From Rhodospirillaceae bacterium (lineage in GTDB: Bacteria; Pseudomonadota; Alphaproteobacteria; SHVZ01), in assembly GCA_016792585.1 (NCBI GenBank), contig JAEULB010000118.1, positions 1-64,000 of the forward strand: a stretch of DNA of 64,000 nucleotides. Reading direction: 5' to 3'. Below the pieces are notes generated by a model. That model made no database searches and was not told the origin of the DNA. It was given only the letters and a program-made list of their open reading frames with translations. A program made the position numbers and the translations under genes. This document shows positions 25,578 to 34,007 of the stretch, piece after piece; within the stretch, counting starts at the first letter, position 1; each line of letters opens with the position of its first letter.

Positions 25578-26801
25578 TCACGCGGGACCGAGGTTGAGGA
25601 CGCGGCAGAAGACGCGCTTGCTCTGCAGGGTCTTGCAGAGCTCGTTCGCCTTGTTGCGGTCGTCGAGCGGGCCGGCGAGCAGCCGGATGAAGACCCCGCG
25701 GCCGTCGCCGGGATCGAACTCGGCGGTCTGGTAGCCGATCGGACCCAGGATCTCGGGGTTCGACTTCGCCAGCGTGTCCCAGCCGTGCTTGGCCTCGTTG
25801 ACCGTGCGATATGAGCCGAGATGCGCGCCGAAGCGGCCGTTGCCGGCGGACGCCATCTGCGGCTTCGCGTCGGCGGCAGGTGCCGCCGCGGCCGCCGGCG
25901 TCGCGGCGGCGGCACGCGGCGTCGTCGCGCGCGGCTGGCCCGAGGCCGGTGCCGCGCCGCCGCCGTTCATGCGTTCGAGCTGGGCAACCTGGGCTTCGAG
26001 CTTCGCGATGCGCGCGGCCGTGTCGTTGGAGGCCATCGGTGCCGCCGCCATGGCGGGCGCCGCCGCGGCCGGTGCGGCCGCCGTCTGGGCCTTGTCGTCC
26101 GTCGCGTGGTCGTGTGCCATCTGGCCCGGCAGCTTGCGATCGGGCGCCTGGGCGAGATCGAAGGAGACGAGCTCTTTCCTCTCGTAGGGCGGCTGCTTGT
26201 CGCGCTCACGGGTGCGGAGCGCGTAGGTCATGATGTCGGGAACGTAGTAGATCGTCTCCAGCACCTCGCCGCGCTGACAGGCGATGCGCCAAGTCTGGAA
26301 GGTGCCGGCCTTCACCGTCATCGGCTCCTGGCCGACCGTGGTGCAGCTGTTCTCCGCCTGCCAGCCGTCGGGCAGCTTCTCGGAAACGCCGGCGACCTGG
26401 AACTTGACGGCCTTGCCCTTCTCGAGCGGCCACAGCTTGGAGGGATCGCCGAAGATCTGCTGGTTGCCCTGGCCCAAGCGCGGGTCGCCGGACCACGAGA
26501 TGGGCGGAGAAATCACGTCGGCCGCCTGAACCCAGGAGACGTTGCGGTCGTTCTGCCAGATCGCGCGCGGGCCGGTGAAGCCGGTCACCTGCTCCTTCAC
26601 CTGGACGCCGTTGTCCTCGAAGGTGAAGACGTCGCCCATCGCCAGCTGCGGGGGCATCGGGGCATCCATCGGCTTGGGCGCCGAGGAGGCGGAGGAGGAC
26701 GAGCCACCGCCGAACCCGAGGCGTCCGCACCCGGTCAGGGCCAGAAGAGCGAGCCCGAATCCGGCCCAGCTTCCGATCGATCGCCGCCGCATCCGACCCA
26801 T
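25578..26801 (-). CDS. SPOR-domain lipoprotein, hypothetical
   Basis: A 407-residue predicted lipoprotein: residues 1-24 form a signal peptide with the lipobox LTGC, lipidated cysteine C25. A folded domain (about 60-250) of unknown type follows, then an alanine/proline-rich linker with a short heptad-like stretch (AARIAKLEAQVAQLERM, about 282-298) and a C-terminal SPOR-like domain (about 330-405) beginning RFGAHLGSYRTVNEAK and including FIRLLAGPLDDRNKANELC. SPOR domains bind denuded peptidoglycan at division sites. GGGAGACG precedes the chosen ATG; a second ATG at 26792 is possible. It is divergent from the next gene. Confidence 0.8.
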   Translation of the reverse strand: MGRMRRRSIGSWAGFGLALLALTGCGRLGFGGGSSSSASSAPKPMDAPMPPQLAMGDVFTFEDNGVQVKEQVTGFTGPRAIWQNDRNVSWVQAADVISPPISWSGDPRLGQGNQQIFGDPSKLWPLEKGKAVKFQVAGVSEKLPDGWQAENSCTTVGQEPMTVKAGTFQTWRIACQRGEVLETIYYVPDIMTYALRTRERDKQPPYERKELVSFDLAQAPDRKLPGQMAHDHATDDKAQTAAAPAAAAPAMAAAPMASNDTAARIAKLEAQVAQLERMNGGGAAPASGQPRATTPRAAAATPAAAAAPAADAKPQMASAGNGRFGAHLGSYRTVNEAKHGWDTLAKSNPEILGPIGYQTAEFDPGDGRGVFIRLLAGPLDDRNKANELCKTLQSKRVFCRVLNLGPA

Positions 26802-26899
26802 GGGCGTCTCCCGTACGTTCTTGAGCAAACCCCTTGCCGGAAAGTCCCCGCAAGCGGCACATCTGTCAAGAAAGCGCTCAGCCACGAGGAGCAACCCAT

Positions 26900-27853
26900 A
26901 TGACCCAGCGCCTGACCGAGCGGGCCAGCGGCGTCTACACGATCTCCGCCACGCCCTTCGCCGAGGACGGCGCGCTCGATCTCGAATCGACCGACCGGCT
27001 GATGGACTTCTATCTCGGCCATGGCGTCCACGGGATCACGCTGCTCGGCATCATGGGCGAGGCGCCGAAGCTGACCGAGGCCGAGAGCCTGGCTTTCGTC
27101 GGCCGCGCGCTGAAGCGGCTGGATGGCCGGATTCCCGCGGTGATCGGGGTTTCCCAAGCCGGCCTCGCGCCGCTCGGGCAGCTCGCGCGCAAGGTCATGG
27201 ACCTGGGAGCGGCCGGCGTGATGGTGGCCCCGACGCCCGGCCTCAAGGGCGACAAGGGCGTCTACGATTACTACGCCCAGGTGTTCCGCGAGCTCGGTCC
27301 TGACGTGCCGGTGGTGCTCCAGGACTACCCGCAGGCTAACGGCGTCTTCCTCGACGTCGAGGTCTTCCATCGCCTCGTCGAGGCCTTCCCGCAGCTGGTC
27401 ATGCTGAAGCACGAGGATGCCCCCGGCCTCTCGAAATTAAGTCGAGTTCGAGCCGAATCGGCTGCCGCCGGACGGCGGCGGGTCTCTATCCTGATCGGCA
27501 ATGGCGGGCTTTACTACATGCAGGAGCTGCAGCGCGGCGCCGATGGCGCGATGACCGGATACGCCTATCCCGAGATGCTGGTGGAGGTTCACCGTCGCTT
27601 CGTCGCCGGCGACCTGGACGGCGCCGAGGATCTCTACGACGCGCACCTGCCGCTGCTGAAGCACGAGCAGGTGCCCGGATTCGGCCTCCTGGTCCGCAAG
27701 GAGATCCTCCGCCGGCGGGGCGCGATCGCCTCGGCCAAGGTCCGGCCGCCGGGTGGACAGATGGTCGCAGCCGACTTGGCCGAGCTCGACCGGCTGATCC
27801 GCCGTCTCGAACGCCGGCTCGCTGAACCCAAGTCAATCAAGGCTGTGGCATAG
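26900..27853 (+). CDS. DapA-family aldolase/lyase (second paralogue)
   Basis: A 317-residue dihydrodipicolinate-synthase-family protein. The Schiff-base lysine is K170 in LVMLKHEDAPG and the pyruvate loop is GIMGEAPKLTEAE. As in the paralogue at 23159, the relay tyrosine is replaced: the strand reads VVLQDYPQANG. It therefore probably cleaves or dehydrates another 2-oxo acid. The ATG has GAGGAG about 8 nt upstream. It is divergent from the SPOR lipoprotein gene and is followed by a 180-nt regulatory gap, so it appears monocistronic. Confidence 0.82.
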   Translation: MTQRLTERASGVYTISATPFAEDGALDLESTDRLMDFYLGHGVHGITLLGIMGEAPKLTEAESLAFVGRALKRLDGRIPAVIGVSQAGLAPLGQLARKVMDLGAAGVMVAPTPGLKGDKGVYDYYAQVFRELGPDVPVVLQDYPQANGVFLDVEVFHRLVEAFPQLVMLKHEDAPGLSKLSRVRAESAAAGRRRVSILIGNGGLYYMQELQRGADGAMTGYAYPEMLVEVHRRFVAGDLDGAEDLYDAHLPLLKHEQVPGFGLLVRKEILRRRGAIASAKVRPPGGQMVAADLAELDRLIRRLERRLAEPKSIKAVA

Positions 27854-27969
27854 CTGCATCTCAGGCCCGGAAACATCCCGTGTAACAGGAAAATCCCTTG
27901 GCCAAATCGCCTGAATACTTGATTTTCAAGGCGGATTAGCGCTGGGGAAAGACTCCTTGGCTCGATTCG

Positions 27970-27978
27970 TGGTATGAT
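27970..27978 (+). promoter_or_regulatory. Extended -10 promoter of the OmpA-like gene
   Basis: TGGTATGAT is an extended -10 element (TGn then TATGAT) 57 nt before the ATG; no good -35 lies at 17 nt, as expected for extended -10 promoters. A strong GGAGGAGGA Shine-Dalgarno follows at 28021-28029, consistent with an abundant outer-membrane protein. Confidence 0.55.
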
Positions 27979-28035
27979 AATGCCGCCGACAAGAAAGTTG
28001 GCCGGCTCCGCTTACTCACTGGAGGAGGACTACAA

Positions 28036-29103
28036 ATGAAGCGTTTGTCTCTGGCCTTGGCCGTGGCGACGCTCGGCTTGAGCAACGCCGCGATGGCCCA
28101 GGGTTACAACGGCTGGTACCTCGGTGCGCGCGCCGGCGTGGCATGGCTTGAGGACTATTCGCATCCGGTCACCGGCACGAACACGACGTTCGAGTTCGAC
28201 CGCGGCTGGGGTCTCGGCGGCAGCGTCGGCTATCAGTTCGGCGGTCCGTTCCGCCTCGAGCTCGAAGTCGCGTATCGCACCAACGAGATCGACGCCATCT
28301 CCCAGGGCGGCGCGCGCCTCGCCGGCGCGACCGGTGAGATGAACTCGCTGGCGTTGATGCTGAACGGCTTCTACGACATCCAGACCGGCACGGCGTTCAC
28401 GCCGTATGTCGGTCTCGGTCTCGGCTATGCCCGCGTCTCGGCCGACGGCATCACGACTTCCGGCGGTGCCGTCACCAACAGCGACGATGACAACAAGTTC
28501 GCCTACCAGGCGATCGCGGGAGTCGCCTACCAGCTGTCGTCGGCCGTCTCGCTGACTGCCGACTACCGCTACTTCGCGACGCAGGATCCGAGCTTCCGGC
28601 TCTCGAACGGCGCCTCGGTCGAGGGCGAGTACAAGACCCACAACGTGATGCTGGGACTGATGCTCCGCTTCCCGGAGCCGCCGCCGCCGCCGCGGGCCCA
28701 GCCGGCTGCAGCGCCGCCTCCGCCGCCTCCGCCGGCCGCGGCTCCCCCGCCGCCCGCTCCGGCGCCGGCCGTGCCGAAGACCTATCTCGTGTTCTTCGAC
28801 TTCGACAAGTCGGACATCACGCCTGAGGCCGCCCGCATCATCAAGCAGGCCGCCGACGACGCGAAGCGCGGCAATGTCCGCCTGATTGTCGCCACGGGCC
28901 ATGCCGACCGCTCGGGGTCGACCCAGTACAACCAGCGTCTGTCCGAGCGCCGCGCCGCGGCGGTCAAGGCGGCGTTGGTGCGCGAAGGCATCGCCGAAGG
29001 CACGATTCAGACCGCCGGCCGCGGCGAGAACGAGAACCTCGTTCCGACGGCCGACGGCGTCCGCGAGCCGCGGAATCGCCGGGTTGAGATCGTCTTCCGC
29101 TAA
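28036..29103 (+). CDS. OmpA family outer-membrane protein
   Basis: A 355-residue protein with a signal peptide (cleavage likely after MAQ or AMA, residues 20-22), an N-terminal eight-stranded beta-barrel (about 23-212, starting YNGWYLGARAGVAW and ending in aromatic VMLGLMLRF), a proline/alanine-rich linker (about 214-250) and a C-terminal OmpA domain that binds peptidoglycan (FFDFDKSDITPEA, TGHADRSGSTQYNQRLSERR, GRGENENLVPT, EPRNRRVEIVF). It anchors the outer membrane to the cell wall. It has its own promoter and a strong terminator, so it is monocistronic. Length and layout are normal for alphaproteobacterial OmpA-like porins. Confidence 0.94.
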   Translation: MKRLSLALAVATLGLSNAAMAQGYNGWYLGARAGVAWLEDYSHPVTGTNTTFEFDRGWGLGGSVGYQFGGPFRLELEVAYRTNEIDAISQGGARLAGATGEMNSLALMLNGFYDIQTGTAFTPYVGLGLGYARVSADGITTSGGAVTNSDDDNKFAYQAIAGVAYQLSSAVSLTADYRYFATQDPSFRLSNGASVEGEYKTHNVMLGLMLRFPEPPPPPRAQPAAAPPPPPPPAAAPPPPAPAPAVPKTYLVFFDFDKSDITPEAARIIKQAADDAKRGNVRLIVATGHADRSGSTQYNQRLSERRAAAVKAALVREGIAEGTIQTAGRGENENLVPTADGVREPRNRRVEIVFR

Positions 29104-29143
29104 GCCTAATCGTTTAGCCGCTACTCAGTAGCCTCGTCAGAAG

Positions 29144-29174
29144 CGGGCCGCCGGACTCTCCGGCGGCCCGTTTT
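29144..29174 (+). terminator. Rho-independent terminator after the OmpA-like gene
   Basis: A perfect 12-bp stem CGGGCCGCCGGA / TCCGGCGGCCCG with a CTC loop, followed by TTTTCTTT, 41 nt after the stop codon. Confidence 0.93.
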
Positions 29175-29297
29175 CTTTCGTGAAATCAAGGGCCTTGAAG
29201 TCCTCTTCAGGGCAACCGAAAAAGTAACACAGATAAATCTGGACAAACTTTAGGCTTCTTTGACGATTGTGGGCCCAAGTCGTCCCGGGGGGGCGGA

Positions 29298-31214
29298 GTG
29301 GCGGAACGAAACGAGGAAGCGCGGCTGCGCGCGGTTGTCGAGACGGCGGTCGACGGGGTGATCCTGATCGACGCTATCGGCACGGTCCTGATGTTCAACC
29401 CGGCCTGCGAGAGCCTCTTCGGATATCTGGCGTCAGACGTCGTCGGGCGGAACGTCCGCATGCTGATGCCCGAGCCCTACCAGGGCGAGCACGACGGCTA
29501 CCTCGCGAGCTATCGCCGCACCGGCGAGCGCAAGATCATCGGCATCGGACGCGAGGTCACGGGCCGCCGAAAGGACGGCTCGACCTTTCCGATGGATCTC
29601 TCCGTCGGCGAAGCGCGCGAAGGCGAGTCCTCGATCTTCGTCGGCATCATCCACGACCTGACGGAACGCAAGCGCGGCGAGCAGGCCCTTCGCGAAAGTG
29701 CGGAGCGGCTCAGGGCGGTCGTCGACACGGCGGTCGACGGCGTGATCCTGATCGATACCCGCGGCACCGTCACCGCCTTCAATCCAGCCTGCGAGAAGCT
29801 GTTCGGCTACAAGTCCGCCGAGGTGGTCGGACAGAACGTCAAGATGCTGATGCCCGAGCCTTATCGCGCCGAACATGACGGGTATCTCCGCAACTACATA
29901 AGTACCGGCGAGGCCAAGATCATCGGCATCGGCCGCGAGGTCACGGGCCGCCGAAAGGACGGATCGACCTTCCCTATGGATCTCTCGGTCGGCGAGGCGA
30001 AGCAGGACGGCGAGTCGACGTTCGTCGGCATCATCCACGACCTGAGCGACCGCAAGCGGACCGAGGAGCAGCTGGTCCAGGCACAGAAGATGGAGGCAGT
30101 CGGCCAGCTTTCGGGCGGCATCGCACACGACTTCAACAACCTGCTGACCGCGATCGTCGGTTGCGCCGACACATTGTCTGAGACGCTGAAGGCCAGACCC
30201 GACCTCAAGAAGCTCGCCGACACGATCATTGCCGCAAGCGAGCGCGGTTCCGAGCTGACGCGGCGCCTGCTTGCCTTCAGCCGCCGCCAGCGGCTCGAGC
30301 CGGTTGAAACCGATTGCAACAAGCTCGTCCGCTCGATGAACGAGCTGCTGCACCGGACTCTTCGCGAAGACATCCGGATCCAAACCTCGTTCGAGGAAGA
30401 CCTGGCAGCGGCTTTCGCCGATCCGGGCCAGCTCGAATCCGCGATTCTCAACCTGGCGCTCAACGCCCAGGACGCGATGCCGGCCGGCGGCGAGCTGACG
30501 ATCACGACCGCCTTCATGCCGCTCGACGAGCGCTATCGCGACCGCTATCCCGAGGTGCCGCACGGCAATTACGTGATGGTTTCGGTCACCGACGACGGCG
30601 AGGGCATGCCGCCCGAGGTGCTGGAGCGCGTTTTCGAACCCTTCTTCACGACCAAGGAAGTCGGCAAGGGCAGCGGGCTCGGGCTCAGCATGGTCTATGG
30701 CTTTGCCAAGCAGTCGAACGGCCATGTCTCGATCTACAGCGAGCCAGGCCTCGGCACGACCGTCCGCATCTATCTGCCGGCGGCTGGTGAACCGTCCGCG
30801 CCGACCTTCGCTCCGGCGCCACAGGCCTCGGCAATGCCGACGGGCGCCCGCGAGACGTTGCTTCTCGCCGAGGACGATGCCTTCGTCCGCGCCTACGCGA
30901 TCTCGTGCCTGGAGAGCCTCGGATATCGCGTCATCGCCGCGGTCGACGGCTCGGAAGCGCTGGCGCGCATCGCCCAGGGCGAGAAGCCCGACATCCTGTT
31001 CACCGACATCGTGATGCCCGGCGGGATCAGCGGATGGGAGCTGGTCGATCGAGCGCAACGGATGCTGCCTCGGCTCAAGGTGCTGATGACGTCGGGTTAC
31101 GCGGTCGAGACCCTGGCCGATCGCGGACGCCTGCGTCCGGACCTCAAGGTCCTGGACAAGCCTTACCGCAAGGCCGAGCTGGCTCGTCGTCTGCGCGAAG
31201 CGCTGGACACGTAG
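29298..31214 (+). CDS. Soluble hybrid histidine kinase with two FixL-type haem PAS domains
   Basis: A 638-residue protein with no membrane segment. Two PAS domains (about 5-125 and 133-253) are followed by HisKA (H277 in [11 protein letters not shown]), HATPase (N389 region, [14 protein letters not shown] at 457-463) and a C-terminal receiver with phosphoacceptor D570 in [10 protein letters not shown]. Each PAS domain has the FixL signature LMPEPY-xxxHDGYL and [11 protein letters not shown]65/R85 and H193/R213 correspond by spacing to the haem ligand H200 and oxygen-contacting R220 of Bradyrhizobium FixL. It may therefore sense O2, NO or redox. The start is a GTG at 29298 after GGGGGCGGA. No cognate regulator gene is next to it; the kinase can phosphorylate its own receiver. 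Its 3' end overlaps the convergent permease gene by 52 nt. Confidence 0.9.
   Translation: MAERNEEARLRAVVETAVDGVILIDAIGTVLMFNPACESLFGYLASDVVGRNVRMLMPEPYQGEHDGYLASYRRTGERKIIGIGREVTGRRKDGSTFPMDLSVGEAREGESSIFVGIIHDLTERKRGEQALRESAERLRAVVDTAVDGVILIDTRGTVTAFNPACEKLFGYKSAEVVGQNVKMLMPEPYRAEHDGYLRNYISTGEAKIIGIGREVTGRRKDGSTFPMDLSVGEAKQDGESTFVGIIHDLSDRKRTEEQLVQAQKMEAVGQLSGGIAHDFNNLLTAIVGCADTLSETLKARPDLKKLADTIIAASERGSELTRRLLAFSRRQRLEPVETDCNKLVRSMNELLHRTLREDIRIQTSFEEDLAAAFADPGQLESAILNLALNAQDAMPAGGELTITTAFMPLDERYRDRYPEVPHGNYVMVSVTDDGEGMPPEVLERVFEPFFTTKEVGKGSGLGLSMVYGFAKQSNGHVSIYSEPGLGTTVRIYLPAAGEPSAPTFAPAPQASAMPTGARETLLLAEDDAFVRAYAISCLESLGYRVIAAVDGSEALARIAQGEKPDILFTDIVMPGGISGWELVDRAQRMLPRLKVLMTSGYAVETLADRGRLRPDLKVLDKPYRKAELARRLREALDT
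29532..30000 (+). repeat. Near-identical DNA blocks in the two PAS-coding segments
   Basis: Bases 29532-29616 and 29916-30000 are about 90% identical (offset 384 nt, exactly 128 codons), both encoding [20 protein letters not shown]. The flanking PAS regions diverge more, which suggests recent duplication or ongoing gene conversion inside the kinase gene. Confidence 0.8.
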
Positions 31215-32113
31215 CGGCCCAAAAGCGCGAGCGGCCTGCCGTCGATCGTCCCGAGACCGAGCGCGATCACGGTGAAGCCGATGAAGTGGTGGGCTGACAA
31301 CATTTCATCCAGGAACAGCGCTCCCAGCAGGATAGCGCTGGGCGGGATCAGCAGCGTCACCAGCAGGATGTTGGTGGCGCCGGCACGCGCGAGGATGCGG
31401 AAGTAGATCGCATAGCCCAGGGCCGTCGACAGCAGCGCCAGGCCCAGCAGCGCCCCCAGCGTGTTCGCATCCGGCAGCGGCAGCGTCCAAGGGCGGTCGA
31501 CCAGGAAGATCAGCGGCAGCGCCATCAGCGACGAGGCGGTGAGCTGGCCGGCGGCGGCGGCTAGCGGCGCCACGCCCTTGAGCCGCCTGCGGGCAAAGAT
31601 CCCGGCGAAGGCGTAGGAGACCGCGGCCGCAAGGCATGCGGCCTGCGGCAGGACCGAGGCGCCGAGACCGTCGAGCGCCTCGAGGCCGACGAGCACCGAG
31701 ACGCCGGCGATGCCGAGGGCGACGCCGGCGACCTTGGCCACCGTCAGCTTTTCGTCCTTCGTCAGCGCATGCGCAAGAACCGCCGTGATCAGCGGCGTCG
31801 TCGCGTTCAGGATCGAGGCGAGCCCGCTGGCGATCTCTGTCTGCGCCCAGAAGATCAGCGCGAAAGGCAGCACGTTGTTGATCGCGCCCATGCCGAGGAA
31901 GTCGCGCCAGCGATCCAGCGGCAGGGCCCCGCCGGCGAGGCGGCAGACGACCAGCAGCACCGCCGCCGCCAGCAGCACCCGGACGCCCACGACCGTCAGC
32001 GGCGGCAGCGTGCCGACCGCGACCTTCGAGAAGAAATAGGAGGCGCCCCAGAGAAGCGAGAGCGCCAGCAGGAGCGCCCAGTCCTGGGCGGTGAGGCGGG
32101 GGGAGGAGGACAT
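31163..32113 (-). CDS. EamA/DMT-family permease
   Basis: A 316-residue inner-membrane protein with ten predicted helices in two EamA repeats (first beginning ALLLALSLLWGASYFFSKVAVG, second about residue 160). DMT carriers export metabolites such as amino acids or nucleobases; the substrate is unknown. The start ATG at 32113 is preceded by little Shine-Dalgarno signal. The last 52 nt overlap the 3' end of the convergent kinase gene, in a different frame; the C-terminal basic tail [10 protein letters not shown] is encoded by that overlap. Confidence 0.85.
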   Translation of the reverse strand: MSSSPRLTAQDWALLLALSLLWGASYFFSKVAVGTLPPLTVVGVRVLLAAAVLLVVCRLAGGALPLDRWRDFLGMGAINNVLPFALIFWAQTEIASGLASILNATTPLITAVLAHALTKDEKLTVAKVAGVALGIAGVSVLVGLEALDGLGASVLPQAACLAAAVSYAFAGIFARRRLKGVAPLAAAAGQLTASSLMALPLIFLVDRPWTLPLPDANTLGALLGLALLSTALGYAIYFRILARAGATNILLVTLLIPPSAILLGALFLDEMLSAHHFIGFTVIALGLGTIDGRPLALLGRYVSSASRRRRASSALR

Positions 32114-32164
32114 TGGCGCCAGGATCGCCGGGTCGACGATCCGAATCCATCCGACCCTTGCGAT

Positions 32165-33052
32165 CTAAATCGGGCTCTCCGGCCAGCGCCGATGCAGCCA
32201 GAGCCATTGCCCCGGCCGGTCGCGGACCCAGGTCTCGATCAGCGCGTTCACCCGGGTCATGCCGGCGGCGAGGTCGGCGTGGCGATCTGGCCCGGCCTCG
32301 AAGTACATCGGCGGCAGCAGCGTGATGCGGAACCGTGCGCCCTTCAGGCGCTCGATCTTCGCCGGGAAGACCGGCGCCTGGTACTTGCGCGCGAAGTCGA
32401 TGAGCGAGGTCGCGGTCATCGCCGTGCGGCCGAAGAACGGCACCGGGATGCCGTCGTTCAGCTTCTGGTCGGCCAGCATCGCGAGCGGCTTTCCGCGCTT
32501 CAGCACGTCGATCGCCGTGCGTGCACCGCGCGCTCCCTTGGCCAGCATCTCGCCGTGCCGCGTACTCTGGATGAACTTCTCCATGTAGGGGTTGTTGGCC
32601 GCGCGGTAGATGACCTCGAGGCCGAGGCCGTAGCGGTGTGCCGCCACCGCCATCACTTCCCAGTTGGCGAGATGAGCCGAGATGACGATCGCCGCACCGG
32701 CCTTCCTGATTTCCTCGACATGCTCCATGCCGACGATCTCGACACGGCCCGATCCGTCCCTGGGGTCGAGATGCGGCGCATGGGGCACCTCGCCGCCGAG
32801 GCGGCCGAGATTGTCCCACATCTCGACGACGATCCGCTCGACCGCGGCGTCGTCGAGCTCCGGCATCGCCAGCCTGATGTTGAAGCGTGCGCGCTTCGTC
32901 ATGGGGAGCCAGGGGCCGATCGTGCGGCCGAGGAAGCCGCCGACGGCGGAGGCCCAGTCGATCGGCATCGCCCAGAAGAATCCGTAGACGACGAGTACGC
33001 CGGAGACCTCGGCGAGATAACGGATATGGCGACCGAGCGGGATTCTACGCAC
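32165..33052 (-). CDS. lpxL: Lipid A biosynthesis acyltransferase (LpxL/HtrB family)
   Basis: A 295-residue membrane-anchored acyltransferase that adds a secondary acyl chain to the Kdo2-lipid A precursor. The catalytic H-x4-E motif is ISAHLANWE, with YRAANNPYM and ADQKLNDGIPVPFFGR downstream, all usual in the family. One hydrophobic segment near residues 16-30 anchors it to the inner membrane. The GTG start overlaps the lpxK stop by 8 nt; it is the last gene of the LPS operon that runs from msbA. Confidence 0.88.
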   Translation of the reverse strand: MRRIPLGRHIRYLAEVSGVLVVYGFFWAMPIDWASAVGGFLGRTIGPWLPMTKRARFNIRLAMPELDDAAVERIVVEMWDNLGRLGGEVPHAPHLDPRDGSGRVEIVGMEHVEEIRKAGAAIVISAHLANWEVMAVAAHRYGLGLEVIYRAANNPYMEKFIQSTRHGEMLAKGARGARTAIDVLKRGKPLAMLADQKLNDGIPVPFFGRTAMTATSLIDFARKYQAPVFPAKIERLKGARFRITLLPPMYFEAGPDRHADLAAGMTRVNALIETWVRDRPGQWLWLHRRWPESPI

Positions 33053-34007
33053 AGCTGAGTTCCCTGAGGCGGCGCATCACCGCGTCCTCGTCGGCGAACA
33101 CCAGATCGACGTCCACGACCTCGACCATCGGCCTCGCTGATGCCGGCAGCCGGACCCAATCCTTGCGTGTCGTCACCGGTTCGGCCCGGAGAATGGCGGC
33201 TTCCTCGACCAGGCCTGCGACATCGTTCTCGTCATAGGCATGATGATCGGGGAAACCGTGCGCCGCGACAACCTCCGCGCCGATCTCGCGAAGAGTCGCG
33301 AACATCTTTTCCGGCCGGCCGATGCCGGCAAAGGCCAGGGCCCTCCGGCCGCGAAAGCGCAGCGAGGACTCGGTCGGCACGAGGCGGGCCCGCAGCAACG
33401 GCCGGTCGGTCGCGACGGCACCGTTCCCGGGGCCGTCGCCGACCACGACGACCGCGTCGGCGCGTGCGAGGCCGTCGGCGACCGGCTCGCGCAAGGGTCC
33501 CGCCGGCAGCACGCGGCCATTGCCGAAGCCGGCGGCGCCGTCGACGACGACGAGGGCGAGGTCATGGGCAAGGCGCGGATCCTGGAAGCCGTCGTCGAGC
33601 ACGATCACGTCGCCGAGGTCGAGCGCGGCGCGTACGCCGGCGAGCCGGTCCTTGGCGACGATCGTCGGCGCCGCTTCCGCCAGCAGCAGCGGCTCGTCGC
33701 CGACATCAGCCGCCGAATGCGCGCTGGGGTCGACGCGCACCGGGCCTTCCAGGTGTCCGCGATAGCCGCGCGAGACGATCACCGGCCTCCGTCCCGCCAC
33801 CACGAGCCGCCGGGCGATCGCGATTGCGGTCGGCGTCTTGCCGGTGCCGCCGACGGTCAGGTTGCCGATGCAGACGACCGGGACGGGCGCCCGCCAGGGC
33901 GTCGCCGCCCGCCGCCGCCAGCGTCCGCCGATCGTGTAGAGAAGCCCAAGCGGCGCCAGCAGATGGGCGAACGTGCCGCCCTCGGTCCAGAACGCCGGTG
34001 CCCTCAC
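33045..34007 (-). CDS. lpxK: Tetraacyldisaccharide 4'-kinase
   Basis: A 320-residue kinase that phosphorylates the 4' position of lipid A disaccharide, the sixth step of lipid A synthesis. The P-loop is GNLTVGGTGKTPTAIAIA (about 48-65) and the catalytic segment VIVLDDGFQDPRLAHD follows; SRGYRG is the conserved substrate loop. The N-terminal hydrophobic helix attaches it to the inner membrane. The GTG start overlaps the waaA stop (GTGA). Normal length. Confidence 0.94.
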   Translation of the reverse strand: MRAPAFWTEGGTFAHLLAPLGLLYTIGGRWRRRAATPWRAPVPVVCIGNLTVGGTGKTPTAIAIARRLVVAGRRPVIVSRGYRGHLEGPVRVDPSAHSAADVGDEPLLLAEAAPTIVAKDRLAGVRAALDLGDVIVLDDGFQDPRLAHDLALVVVDGAAGFGNGRVLPAGPLREPVADGLARADAVVVVGDGPGNGAVATDRPLLRARLVPTESSLRFRGRRALAFAGIGRPEKMFATLREIGAEVVAAHGFPDHHAYDENDVAGLVEEAAILRAEPVTTRKDWVRLPASARPMVEVVDVDLVFADEDAVMRRLRELSCA

